From positions 1,178,001 to 1,242,000 of the forward strand of contig NZ_JBITMQ010000001.1 in assembly GCF_044466355.1 (NCBI RefSeq): 64,000 bases of DNA, given 5' to 3'. Shown in pieces: positions 1 through 8,082 of this stretch (the stretch's first letter is position 1; the number at the start of each line of letters is the position of its first letter). The notes under the pieces were generated by a model that was not told where the DNA came from, did not search any database, and saw nothing but the letters and a program-made list of their open reading frames with translations. The DNA comes from Actinophytocola sp044466355 (lineage in GTDB: Bacteria > Actinomycetota > Actinomycetes > Mycobacteriales > Pseudonocardiaceae). The position numbers were made by a program, and so were the translations under genes.

Positions 1-343
1 CTCGGTACCGCTGCTGCCCGGCCAGGAACGTGCCGATCAGGATGCTCATCGGCGTCTGCACCGCCCAGGACGCGAGCATCACCAGGAAGGTGATCCAGAC
101 GGCGTGCGGCAGCCCGGAGTCGGCGAGCACCGCCCGCCAACTGTCCAGTCCGGACGGATGGATGGCGCCGAGCCCGTCCCACGTGGTGAAGCTCAGCAGG
201 AACACGCCGACCAGCGGGAGGAGGGCGAAGCCGACGAAGAACAGCAGCGCGGGCACGACCAGCCACGGCAGGATGCCGTGGCGGCCGCGCCGCGCCGCGT
301 GGGGGGTGCGCACGGACATCGGTGTGCTCGCGGGCCCGCTCAC
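1..343 (-). CDS. Sugar ABC transporter permease (MalF/UgpA type), partial
   Basis: Inner-membrane permease of a carbohydrate ABC importer; only the N-terminal part lies in the window and the gene runs off the left edge. The visible protein has a basic N-terminus followed by a hydrophobic helix (ILPWLVVPALLFFVGFALLP) and the FTTWDG segment usual after the first membrane helix of MalF/UgpA-like permeases. A GTG at 343 overlaps the stop of the upstream binding-protein gene as GTGA, favouring translational coupling; an in-frame ATG at 319 is the alternative but has no clear ribosome binding site. The operon reads leftward from the LacI-controlled promoter near 1700. The family call rests on the N-terminal helix and context. 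Confidence 0.8.
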   Translation of the reverse strand, partial: MSGPASTPMSVRTPHAARRGRHGILPWLVVPALLFFVGFALLPLVGVFLLSFTTWDGLGAIHPSGLDSWRAVLADSGLPHAVWITFLVMLASWAVQTPMSILIGTFLAGQQRYR

Positions 344-1656
344 TGCCCCGTTGCCGCGTTGAGGCTGTCGGCGAACTGCTGCGGTGAGATGGACAGCTGG
401 AACAGCTTCACGATGTTGTCGAGCAGGGTCTCGGCGGCGGTCGGGTTGAGGGCCTGGTCCCACGACTGGGCGAAAGTCTTGGCGTTGCTGGCGATGTCGT
501 AGACGAAGGTGACGAAGTCCGCGTTCTTGCTGGCCTCCAGCTGCGCCTGCGTGCCCTTCAGGATCGGCACCCCGCCGGACTCGATCCAGTCCTTCACCTC
601 CTGGTCGTCGAGCACACCGCTGGTGAAGAACTTCTTGGCGACCTCTTTCTGCTCCGCGCTGGCCTTGGCGGAGATGGCGAGGTACTGGCCGGGGTTGCCG
701 ACGGTGTCGCTGGGGTCGCCCGCGCCGCCCTCGACCGGCGGGAAGTTCATGTAGCCGAGGCCGCCGCTCGGCACGAAGTCACCGCCCTGGGCCTGCTGGA
801 TGCCGTAGGACCAGGAGCCGTGCAGCATCATCGCGGCCTTGCCGGTGTACAGCAGGGCCTGGTCGGCGTTGGAGTCCGCGGTGACCGAGGAGAACCCGTC
901 GACGAAACCCTTGGCGCGGACCAGGTCCTGCAGCTTCGTCAGCGCCTCGATGGCGGCCGGGTGCGACCACGCGTCCTTCTCGCCCTCGAACGCGGCCTGG
1001 AACACCTCGGGGCCGCCGATGCGGTCGAACAGGAACTCCAGCCACATCATGTTCGTCCAGCGGGACTGGCCGCCCAGCGAGAACGGCGCGATGTTCTTAG
1101 CCCGGAACTTCGGCACCAGGGCCATGATGTCGTCCCACGACTCCGGCGGTTCCACGCCGACGTCGTCGAAGACCTTCTTGTTGTAGTACAGGACGATCGG
1201 CTCGACCGTCTCGCACGGCATCGCGTAGATCTTGCCGTCGATGGTCGCCGGGCCGAACGAGGAGTCGATCAGCCGGTCCTTCACCTTCGGGTTGTCGTCG
1301 AACCACGAGGTGAGGTCGTCGACCTGACCCGCTTCGACCCAGGTGCGCAGCCCGCCGCCGCCCCAGCCCCAGATGATCGTGGGCGCCTGCCCCGCGCCGA
1401 GCGCGGTCTTGATCTTCGTCTTGTACGGGTCGTTCAGGAACGCGGTGGTGGCGATCTTCGAGTCGGGGTTGGCCTCGTTGAACCGGTCCACCGAACCCTG
1501 CCGGATGCCTTCCTGCGGTGGTCCGCTGAGGAACCAGTACGACGCGCCGCCGCCGGCGCTGCCCGGTCCGGAGGTGCCACAGCCGGAGAGTGCCAGCGAA
1601 ACCGGCACGCTCGCGGCCAAACCGAGGACGGTACGTCGAGAAATTGGTGTGCCCAC
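340..1656 (-). CDS. Sugar ABC transporter substrate-binding lipoprotein
   Basis: Extracellular solute-binding protein (family 1, 438 aa) that would deliver a sugar or oligosaccharide to the permease downstream. The N-terminus carries a twin-arginine-like SRRTVLGL motif and a lipobox LALSGC, so it is probably exported by Tat and lipid-anchored. The mature part shows the usual family features, including the VEPIVLYYNKKVF segment and a PGQYLAIS strand. The GTG start at 1656 is preceded by GGAG at 7 nt spacing. It is the first gene of a leftward operon and lies divergent from a lacI-type gene, with palindromic TTTCGAAA sites in the shared promoter, so it is probably repressed by that LacI protein. 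The sugar cannot be named. Confidence 0.9.
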   Translation of the reverse strand: MGTPISRRTVLGLAASVPVSLALSGCGTSGPGSAGGGASYWFLSGPPQEGIRQGSVDRFNEANPDSKIATTAFLNDPYKTKIKTALGAGQAPTIIWGWGGGGLRTWVEAGQVDDLTSWFDDNPKVKDRLIDSSFGPATIDGKIYAMPCETVEPIVLYYNKKVFDDVGVEPPESWDDIMALVPKFRAKNIAPFSLGGQSRWTNMMWLEFLFDRIGGPEVFQAAFEGEKDAWSHPAAIEALTKLQDLVRAKGFVDGFSSVTADSNADQALLYTGKAAMMLHGSWSYGIQQAQGGDFVPSGGLGYMNFPPVEGGAGDPSDTVGNPGQYLAISAKASAEQKEVAKKFFTSGVLDDQEVKDWIESGGVPILKGTQAQLEASKNADFVTFVYDIASNAKTFAQSWDQALNPTAAETLLDNIVKLFQLSISPQQFADSLNAATGQ

Positions 1657-1699
1657 GCTGGTGCTCCGTTCTCGCGCCGAGACTCCGCTGGCTCATGTG

Positions 1700-1728
1700 T
1701 TTCGAAAACTTTCGAAAAGTTTCGAAAA
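1700..1728. promoter_or_regulatory. Triple TTTCGAAAA operator array
   Basis: Three copies of TTTCGAAAA start at 1700, 1710 and 1720, an exact 10-bp period that places them on one DNA face. Neighbouring copies generate CGAAAACTTTCG and CGAAAAGTTTCG palindromes. The array sits about 45-70 bp upstream of the binding-protein start. CGAAA/TTTCG inverted repeats are typical of LacI-family sugar regulators in actinomycetes, so this is probably the operator of the adjacent regulator. Confidence 0.7.
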
Positions 1729-1825
1729 CCGGCTTGGCCAGCCTAGGGATTCGGGCAGATTAGTGTCAAGACGCACATTGCTTGATTGCCTGAAATAGGG
1801 CGGAAAAGTATGCTCATCGCGACCT

Positions 1826-1846
1826 CGAAACATTTCGAAACTTTCG
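1826..1846. promoter_or_regulatory. LacI autoregulatory operator
   Basis: Two overlapping inverted repeats: CGAAACATTTCG (1826-1837) and the perfect odd palindrome CGAAACTTTCG (1836-1846). They end 22 bp before the lacI-type start codon, a position suited to autoregulation. Confidence 0.7.
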
Positions 1847-1867
1847 GTCCCGTGCAAAGGAGTCGTG

Positions 1868-2926
1868 ATGGCGACGGCCGACAGGTCGCCGGCGGAGAGC
1901 TCGGGGGAGCCGACGAAGCCGACGCCCGCGAGCGCCGGACGCACCACGTTGGCGGCCGTCGCGCGGCTGGCGGGGGTCTCCGTCGCGACCGTGTCGAAGG
2001 TCGTCAACGGGCGCAGCGACGTGGCGCCGGAGACCCGCTCCCGGGTGCGGGAACTGTTGCGCCGGTACGACTACGTCGCGCCCGCCGTCCGCCGCACGGA
2101 GGTCACCGCGCCCCCGGCCGTGGAGGTGCAGTTCGCCGGCGACCTCAAGCCGTACGTGGCGGAGGCGCTCGCCGGTATCGTCGACGCGGCGACCGAGCTG
2201 GGGGTCTCCGTGGTGATCAGCCGACCGGAACGGGGCCCTCGCTGGGCGCGGGACCTGGTCGCGACGGGCCGCCGCGCACTGATCGCGGTCACGAGCGTGT
2301 ACACCCCCGCGTACCTGGACGCGCTGACCCAGGCGGGGCTCCCGCTCGTCGTGCTCGACCCGCTGCACCTGCCGCACAGCGACGTCAACAGCGTCGGGTC
2401 GACCAACTTCGCGGGCGGGTTCGCGGCGACCCAGCACCTGCTCGGGCTCGGCCACCGCCGCATCGCCTACCTCGGCGGCCCGGTGATCTCGGCCGCCAAC
2501 CAGGCACGCGCACACGGCTACCGGGCCGCGATGGAGGCGAGGGACCTGCCGGTGCCGGACGCTTACGTCCGGTCGGGGGAGTTCACCTACGAGACGGGCG
2601 TGCTCGGCGCCGCGGCGTTGCTGGACCTCACCGAACCGCCGACCGCCGTGTTCGCGGGGAACGACGAGATCGCCCTCGGCGTCGTCGAGACCGCACGCAC
2701 CCGCGGGCTGCGCGTGCCGGAGGTGCTGAGCGTGGTCGGCTTCGACGACTCGCTCCTCGCCAGGGTGGCGTCACCACCGCTGACCACCGTGCGACAGCCG
2801 CTGCGGGAGATGGGCGGCGTGGCCCTGCGCACCGCCCTCCGCCTCGCCGACGGCGAACGCCTCGAGTCCCACCACGTCGAACTCGCCACCGAACTGGTCG
2901 TCCGGGGCTCGGCCACACGGGTATGA
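1868..2926 (+). CDS. LacI-family transcriptional repressor
   Basis: DNA-binding repressor of 352 aa. The LacI helix-turn-helix lies at residues 27-60 (TLAAVARLAGVSVATVSKVV, then the hinge helix), followed by a periplasmic-binding-protein-like effector domain to the C-terminus with the family's GFDDSLLARVASPPLTTVRQ segment. The ATG at 1868 is chosen over the GTG at 1865 because AAAGGAG (1856-1862) then sits at proper spacing. It is divergent from the sugar ABC operon, and palindromic CGAAA/TTTCG sites lie in the gap, so it most likely represses both itself and the transporter and is released by the transported sugar. Confidence 0.93.
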   Translation: MATADRSPAESSGEPTKPTPASAGRTTLAAVARLAGVSVATVSKVVNGRSDVAPETRSRVRELLRRYDYVAPAVRRTEVTAPPAVEVQFAGDLKPYVAEALAGIVDAATELGVSVVISRPERGPRWARDLVATGRRALIAVTSVYTPAYLDALTQAGLPLVVLDPLHLPHSDVNSVGSTNFAGGFAATQHLLGLGHRRIAYLGGPVISAANQARAHGYRAAMEARDLPVPDAYVRSGEFTYETGVLGAAALLDLTEPPTAVFAGNDEIALGVVETARTRGLRVPEVLSVVGFDDSLLARVASPPLTTVRQPLREMGGVALRTALRLADGERLESHHVELATELVVRGSATRV

Positions 2927-2934
2927 CCCGTGGG

Positions 2935-2955
2935 CGGCCCGGCCGCTGTGGGCCG
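2935..2955. terminator. Possible bidirectional terminator hairpin
   Basis: CGGCCC (2935-2940) and GGGCCG (2950-2955) can form a 6-bp stem with a 9-nt loop between the convergent lacI-type and SDR genes. There is no U-tract, which is common in high-GC actinomycetes. Weak evidence. Confidence 0.35.
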
Positions 2956-2985
2956 AGCCGCCGAACCTGACGGTCGGTCCCGGGC

Positions 2986-3882
2986 TCAGCCCGCCTTGGT
3001 GTGGCGCTGCAGGTGCTGCGCGTACCCGGCGAAGTCGGCCGCCAGCTGTGCCGGGGTCCAGCCGCCGTCCCGGTAGGTCACGAACGACTCGGCCGGGTGG
3101 GCCCAGATGGCGAAGCGGTCACCGCCGAAGCTGAAGTACTGGCCGGTGATGGCCGCGGACTCCGGGGAGCTGAGGTAGACCACGAGTGGGGTGACGTCCT
3201 CGACGGTGCCGGTGCCCTGGCGGCGCAGCTCCGGCGGGACCGGTTCGCCCGCCTCCACTTTGGACACGATGTCGGCCAGTGCGGGGATGGTCGCCGCCAT
3301 CCTCGTGAGGGCCTTGGGCACCACGGCGTTCACCGTGACGTCGATCTTCGCCAGCTCCACCGACCACACGCGGACGAGCGCGATGATCGCGGCCTTCGCC
3401 GCGGCGTACGCGGTCTGGCCGAAGCCACCCGACTGGCCCGCCGGCGATCCGATGAGGATCAGCCTGCCGCCCCCGCCCTGTTCGCGGAACCGGCGCGCGG
3501 CGGCGCGGCCACAGGTGATGGTGCCGCGCAGATGGCTGTCCAGCACCAGGTCCAGTTCCTCGTCGGTCAGTTTCAGCAGGGTCCGGTCCCGCAGCGCGCC
3601 CGCGTTGGTGCACATGACGTCCAGGCGGCCGAACTCCTTCACCGCGCGCTCGACCAGTGCGTCCGCGGCCTGCGTCGTGCCGACCGCGCACACCTCGGCG
3701 ACGGCCGTGCCGCCCGCCGCCGTGATGGCGTCGACGGCCTCCGTGGCCGCGTCGGCGTCCAGGTCGTTGACCACCACCGCGGCCCCGGACCGGGCGAGTG
3801 CCTCGGCGTAGGCACGGCCGAGGCCCCGTCCCGAGCCGGTGACGACCGCGACCCTGCCGGTCAGGTCGATATCGTCGCTCAT
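2986..3882 (-). CDS. Short-chain dehydrogenase/reductase (3-hydroxyacyl-CoA dehydrogenase-like)
   Basis: NAD(P)-dependent SDR of 298 aa. The cofactor motif TGSGRGLG lies near residues 15-22, followed by NAG after strand 4, a catalytic Ser in GSPAG, and YAAAK as the Tyr-Lys pair. The C-terminal extension with FVTYRDGGWTP resembles the SDR domains of multifunctional beta-oxidation/steroid dehydrogenases, suggesting a hydroxyacyl-CoA or cyclic alcohol substrate; this is family resemblance only. The ATG at 3882 has GGAGGA upstream. It lies 17 bp downstream of the last binding-protein gene and is probably co-transcribed with the peptide-type ABC importer, which hints that the imported compound is oxidised by this enzyme. 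Confidence 0.85.
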   Translation of the reverse strand: MSDDIDLTGRVAVVTGSGRGLGRAYAEALARSGAAVVVNDLDADAATEAVDAITAAGGTAVAEVCAVGTTQAADALVERAVKEFGRLDVMCTNAGALRDRTLLKLTDEELDLVLDSHLRGTITCGRAAARRFREQGGGGRLILIGSPAGQSGGFGQTAYAAAKAAIIALVRVWSVELAKIDVTVNAVVPKALTRMAATIPALADIVSKVEAGEPVPPELRRQGTGTVEDVTPLVVYLSSPESAAITGQYFSFGGDRFAIWAHPAESFVTYRDGGWTPAQLAADFAGYAQHLQRHTKAG

Positions 3883-3899
3883 TCGTCGTCCTCCTGGGC

Positions 3900-5429
3900 T
3901 CAGCGGTTGATCTTGATCGAGGCGAAGTCGTAGTCGCCCAGCTTGGGCACCTGGAACCCGGTGACGCCGGGGCGGAAGGCCGCCGCCCAGTGCACGCCGC
4001 AGATCGGGATGACCGGTGGGCCGGCGTCGAACACGTCGGTGATGATCCGCCGGGTCGGTCCCTGGCGTTCGTTCTCGTCGCTGCTCGCGCGGGACCGCGC
4101 GAGCAGGTCCGCCACGCCGTCGATGGCGAAGCCGCCCGGGTTGTAGGCGCCGCCGGGCAGGTAGTAGTCGGCGATGAACTGGCTCGGATCCGGGCGGGTG
4201 ACCTGGACGCGCTGGATCGTCGCGGTGAAGTCCCCGCGTCTGGTGTCCTGGATCATCTGGGTGAACTCGAGCGTGCGCAGTCCGGTGTCGACACCGATCT
4301 CCGTGAACTGGGCCTGAAGGATCTGTCCCATGTCCGCGAAGCTGGTGTTGGGCAGGTGGACGATCTCGAAGGAGAACCCGTTCGGCAGTCCGGCGTCGGC
4401 GAGGAACTGCCGGGCCTTCGCGACGTCGTGGTACTCGGAGACGTCGTCCAGGTCGGGGACGTTCGGCCAGAACCCGGTGCTGAACGGCTGCGCGGTGGGT
4501 GTGCAGTCGCCGTCGAAGAGGCTCTCGCTGATCGCCTCGCGGTCGATGGCGTACGTCAGTGCCCTGCGCACGAGCGGGTCGCCGAACTCCGACCTCGCGG
4601 TGTTCAGCAGGAGCGCGAAGACCGTGCTGCTCGGGCCTTTCACGATCGACAGGTTGTTGGCCTCCGCCTCCTCGACCTGACCGGCCGCGATGGTCGTGCC
4701 GTCCATCTCGCCGGACACGACCGAGCGCAGGCGGGTCGGTTCGTCGTTGAAGACGGTCATCTCGATGCCGCCGATGGTGGTCTTGTCGGCGTTCCAGTAC
4801 TTGTCGAACTTGGTGAACGTGATCTTGCCCTGCCGGAGGTCGGTGAGTGCGAAGGGACCGGTGCCGACCGGTTTCGTGCTCAGGTCGGTACCCGCGAGGG
4901 CTGTCGGTTCGACCACGATGCCGGCTTCGCCGGACAGGACGTCGAGGATGTGGCCCGACGGCTCGCTGAAGTCGATCCGTACCTCGTACTCGCCGAGCGC
5001 CTCGACCCGGTCCACCTTCGTGAGGGACGTGGCCTGCGCGCCCTTCGCGCGGAAGGCGTCCAGGGACGCGACGACGGCGGCGGAGTCGAACGGCGCACCG
5101 TTGTGGAAGGTGACGCCTTCGCGGAGCGTGAGGGTGAGGGATTTGTGGTCCTCGGTGAACTCCCACTCGGTCGCGAGCCCCGGCTGGAGTTCACCGGCCG
5201 GGGTGCGGCCGATGAGGCTCTCGTACACCACGTCGAGGAAGACCGGGTCCAGCGGCGCGGACAGGCGTGGGTCGAACGAGGTGGGCATGCCGGGGACCGC
5301 GTACCGGAAGACCGCGTTCGGGTCGAACGAGCCGTCGCCGGTCGCCGCTGTCCCGCCGCCGCCGCAGCCGGCGAGCGCCAGCGCCGCGGTGGCCGCCAGC
5401 GCGATGGCCCGGAGGATGCGTTGTCTCAT
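3900..5429 (-). CDS. ABC transporter family-5 substrate-binding lipoprotein (copy 2)
   Basis: Extracellular binding protein of the peptide/opine/nickel family (SBP family 5), 509 aa. It has a lipoprotein signal (lipobox LALAGC) and the family hallmarks EFTEDHKSLTLTLREGVTFH and a KARQFLADAG segment. It is a tandem paralogue of the gene just upstream, and stretches are identical at the DNA level. The start ATG follows the upstream stop after only 2 nt (TGACCATG) with no visible Shine-Dalgarno sequence, so translation is probably coupled. The central binding region differs clearly from copy 1, so the two may bind different but related ligands. Family 5 also carries non-peptide ligands, so the substrate is open. 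Confidence 0.9.
   Translation of the reverse strand: MRQRILRAIALAATAALALAGCGGGGTAATGDGSFDPNAVFRYAVPGMPTSFDPRLSAPLDPVFLDVVYESLIGRTPAGELQPGLATEWEFTEDHKSLTLTLREGVTFHNGAPFDSAAVVASLDAFRAKGAQATSLTKVDRVEALGEYEVRIDFSEPSGHILDVLSGEAGIVVEPTALAGTDLSTKPVGTGPFALTDLRQGKITFTKFDKYWNADKTTIGGIEMTVFNDEPTRLRSVVSGEMDGTTIAAGQVEEAEANNLSIVKGPSSTVFALLLNTARSEFGDPLVRRALTYAIDREAISESLFDGDCTPTAQPFSTGFWPNVPDLDDVSEYHDVAKARQFLADAGLPNGFSFEIVHLPNTSFADMGQILQAQFTEIGVDTGLRTLEFTQMIQDTRRGDFTATIQRVQVTRPDPSQFIADYYLPGGAYNPGGFAIDGVADLLARSRASSDENERQGPTRRIITDVFDAGPPVIPICGVHWAAAFRPGVTGFQVPKLGDYDFASIKINR
5031..5183. repeat. 153-bp exact direct repeat shared by the two binding-protein genes
   Basis: Positions 5031-5183 and 6563-6715 are identical base for base, including synonymous positions. 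A second near-identical block (about 5217-5341 and 6749-6873) has one visible mismatch. Such identity beside diverged regions suggests recent gene conversion between tandem paralogues or strong constraint on the N-terminal lobe. Confidence 0.9.
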
Positions 5430-5431
5430 GG

Positions 5432-6958
5432 TCAGCGGCTGATCTTGATCGAGGCGAAGTCGTAGTCGCCGAACTTGGGCACCTGGAACCCGGTGACGCC
5501 CGGACCGAACGCGGCGACCCACTGCACGCCGCAGACCGGGATCACCGGCGGGCCCGCCTCGAACACGTCGGAGATGATCTGCCGGGTCGGCCCCTGCCGC
5601 TCCTTCTCGTCACTGCTCGCGCGGGACTCCGCCAGGAGGTCCGCCACACCGTCGAGGCTGAAGCCGCCCGCGTTGTAACCGCCGCCCGGCAGGTAGAAGT
5701 CGGCGACGAACTGGCTCGGGTCCGGCCTGCCGACCTGCAGCAGCGAGACGGCCGCGCTGAAGTTGCCGGTCCTGCGGTCCTGGATCATCTGGCTGAACTC
5801 CAGCGTCCGCACCTTCGCGTCGATGCCGACCTCCTTGAGCTGCGCCTGGAGGATCTGGCTCAGGTCCTGGTAGGTCGTGTTGGGCCCGTTGACGAGTTCG
5901 AAGGAGAACCCGTCCGGCAGCCCGGCGTCGGCGAGGAACTGCCTGGCCTTGGCGACGTCGTGGAACCTGCCCGCGTCGTCGAGGTCGGGCACGTTCGGCC
6001 AGAACCCCTTGCTGAACGGCTGGACCGTCGGCGTGCAGCCACCGTCGAAGAGGCTCTCGCTGATCGCCTCGCGGTCGATCGCGTACATCAGCGCCTTGCG
6101 CACGAGCGGGTCGCCGAACTCCGACGCCTTGGTGTTCAACAGGATCCCGTTGATCGTGCTGTTCGGGCCCCGCACGAGCGACAGGCCGTTGGCCTCCGCC
6201 TCCTCGATCTGCCCCGCCGAGATGGTCGAACCGTCCATCTCGCCGGACACGACCGAGCGCAGGCGGGTCGGCTCGTCCGCGAAGACCGTCATCTCGATGC
6301 CGCCGATGGTGGTCTTGTCGGCGTTCCAGTACTTGTCGAACTTGGTGAACGTGATCTTGCCCTGCCGCAGCCCGCTGAGCTCGAAGGCGCCGGTGCCGAC
6401 CGGTTTGGTCCCGAGGTCGGGATCCGCGAGCGCCTTCGGTTCGACGACGATGCCCGCCTCGCCGGCGAGGATGTTGAGCATGTAGCCCGAGGGCTGGGAG
6501 AAGTCGATCCGCACGGCGTACTTGTCGATCGCCTCGACCGTGGTCACCGTCTTGAGCGACGCGGCCTGCGCGCCCTTCGCGCGGAAGGCGTCCAGGGACG
6601 CGACGACGGCGGCGGAGTCGAACGGCGCACCGTTGTGGAAGGTGACGCCTTCGCGGAGCGTGAGGGTGAGGGATTTGTGGTCCTCGGTGAACTCCCACTC
6701 GGTCGCGAGCCCCGGTCGCAGTTCACCGGCCGGGGTGCGGCCGACCAGGCTCTCGTACACCACGTCCAGGAAGACCGGGTCCAGCGGCGCGGACAGGCGT
6801 GGGTCGAACGAGGTGGGCATGCCGGGGACCGCGTACCGGAAGACCGCGTTCGGGTCGAACGAGCCGTCGCCGGACGAGCCCGTCCCACCACCGCAACCGG
6901 CGAGCGCCAGCGCCGCGGTGGCCGCCAGCGCGAAGGTCCGGAGGATGCGTTGTCTCAT
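5432..6958 (-). CDS. ABC transporter family-5 substrate-binding lipoprotein (copy 1)
   Basis: Family-5 extracellular binding protein, 508 aa, paralogue of the downstream copy. The lipoprotein signal MRQRILRTFALAATAALALA is followed by the lipobox Cys. The fold markers GIVVEPKALADPD, KFDKYWNADKTTIGGIEM and DREAISESLFDG are shared with copy 2. The ATG at 6958 is preceded by GGAGGT, the clearest binding site of the two, so copy 1 is probably translated independently and copy 2 by coupling. It follows the ATPase gene after a 77-bp gap within the same leftward operon (permeases, two ATPases, two binding proteins, SDR). Confidence 0.92.
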   Translation of the reverse strand: MRQRILRTFALAATAALALAGCGGGTGSSGDGSFDPNAVFRYAVPGMPTSFDPRLSAPLDPVFLDVVYESLVGRTPAGELRPGLATEWEFTEDHKSLTLTLREGVTFHNGAPFDSAAVVASLDAFRAKGAQAASLKTVTTVEAIDKYAVRIDFSQPSGYMLNILAGEAGIVVEPKALADPDLGTKPVGTGAFELSGLRQGKITFTKFDKYWNADKTTIGGIEMTVFADEPTRLRSVVSGEMDGSTISAGQIEEAEANGLSLVRGPNSTINGILLNTKASEFGDPLVRKALMYAIDREAISESLFDGGCTPTVQPFSKGFWPNVPDLDDAGRFHDVAKARQFLADAGLPDGFSFELVNGPNTTYQDLSQILQAQLKEVGIDAKVRTLEFSQMIQDRRTGNFSAAVSLLQVGRPDPSQFVADFYLPGGGYNAGGFSLDGVADLLAESRASSDEKERQGPTRQIISDVFEAGPPVIPVCGVQWVAAFGPGVTGFQVPKFGDYDFASIKISR

Positions 6959-7035
6959 GGGTGACCTCCATTGGTCAGCTGTGACGGCGGGCTCACGCGG
7001 GGGGCGCGCCGCCGAGAAGGGGGGAGCGAGAAGGG

Positions 7036-8082
7036 TCAGGAGGATCTGGTCATCGCGTCCCGGTCCGGTGCGCCGACCGAGGACGGCGAAGCGGACGCCG
7101 CCGGTTCGTGGCGCAGGCAGGCGACCCGGCGGGTCGGGCTGATCTGGATCAGGGGTGGGTCGTCGGTGGCGCAGGCGTCCATCGCCACCGGGCAGCGGCT
7201 CCGGAACCGGCAGCCGGACGGTGGTGACGCCGGGTCGGGCAGCTCGCCGTGCAGCACGGTGCGCTGCCGGGACCGTTGCAGGTCGGGGTTGGGCACGGGC
7301 ACCGCCGACAGCAGTGCCTTGGTGTAGGGGTGGGCGGGCGACTCGGCGATGTCGGTCGCCGTGCCCTCCTCGACGATGCGGCCGAAGTACATGACCGCGA
7401 TCCGGTGCGCGAGGTGCCGGACGGTGGCGAAGTCGTGCGAGACCAGCACCACCGCCTGGCCGCTCTCGTGCTGGATGTCCATCAGCAGGTTGAGGATCTC
7501 CGACCGGGTCGACAGGTCCAGCGCCGATGTCGGTTCGTCGGCGATCAGCACGCTCGGGGACAGCGCCAGTGCCCTGGCGATGCACACCCGCTGCCGTTGT
7601 CCGCCCGACAGTTCGTCCGGACGCCGGAACGCGAACTCGGGGTCGAGCGCCACCCGTTCCAGCAGCGGCCCGGCGTGTGCCGCCATGTCGCGGCGGGAGA
7701 TCCGGCCGTGCACCAGCAGCGGCTCGGCGACCGCGTGGCCGACGGTCTTCGTCGGGTCCAGCGCGCCGTACGGGTCCTGGAAGATGTACTGCAGCTGTTC
7801 GCGGACACCCTTGAGCGCCTTTCCGCGTACCCGGCTGACGTCCGTGCCGCGCACCTCGACGGTGCCCTCGTCCGGTTCGGTCAGCCGCGCGATCAGCTGG
7901 GCGACCGTCGTCTTGCCGGAGCCCGATTCGCCGACGAGCCCCAGCGTGGTGCCCGCGTGGACGGTCAGGTCCACGCCGTCGACCGCCCGCACCGTCCGCA
8001 GTGGACGGCCGAACACGGTGCGGGTCAGGGGAAAGCTCTTCACCAGGCCGGTCGCCTCGACGACCACCTCCCGCTCAGCCAC
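7036..8082 (-). CDS. ABC transporter ATPase, OppF/DppF type
   Basis: Cytoplasmic ATPase of the peptide/opine/nickel importer, 348 aa. It has Walker A GESGSGKTT at residues 51-59, the ABC signature LSGGQRQR, Walker B VLIADEP followed by TSALD, and the C-terminal oligopeptide-transporter extension with clustered Cys (GCRFRSRCPVAMDACA) found in OppD/OppF proteins. GTG start; the first 8 nt overlap the end of the other ATPase gene. It pairs with that ATPase to energise the two permeases upstream. Confidence 0.93.
   Translation of the reverse strand: MAEREVVVEATGLVKSFPLTRTVFGRPLRTVRAVDGVDLTVHAGTTLGLVGESGSGKTTVAQLIARLTEPDEGTVEVRGTDVSRVRGKALKGVREQLQYIFQDPYGALDPTKTVGHAVAEPLLVHGRISRRDMAAHAGPLLERVALDPEFAFRRPDELSGGQRQRVCIARALALSPSVLIADEPTSALDLSTRSEILNLLMDIQHESGQAVVLVSHDFATVRHLAHRIAVMYFGRIVEEGTATDIAESPAHPYTKALLSAVPVPNPDLQRSRQRTVLHGELPDPASPPSGCRFRSRCPVAMDACATDDPPLIQISPTRRVACLRHEPAASASPSSVGAPDRDAMTRSS

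Noticed and set aside
3990..6964. Two long plus-strand frames opposite the tandem binding-protein genes
   Set aside because: They are antisense shadows; their mutual similarity only reflects the duplication on the other strand.
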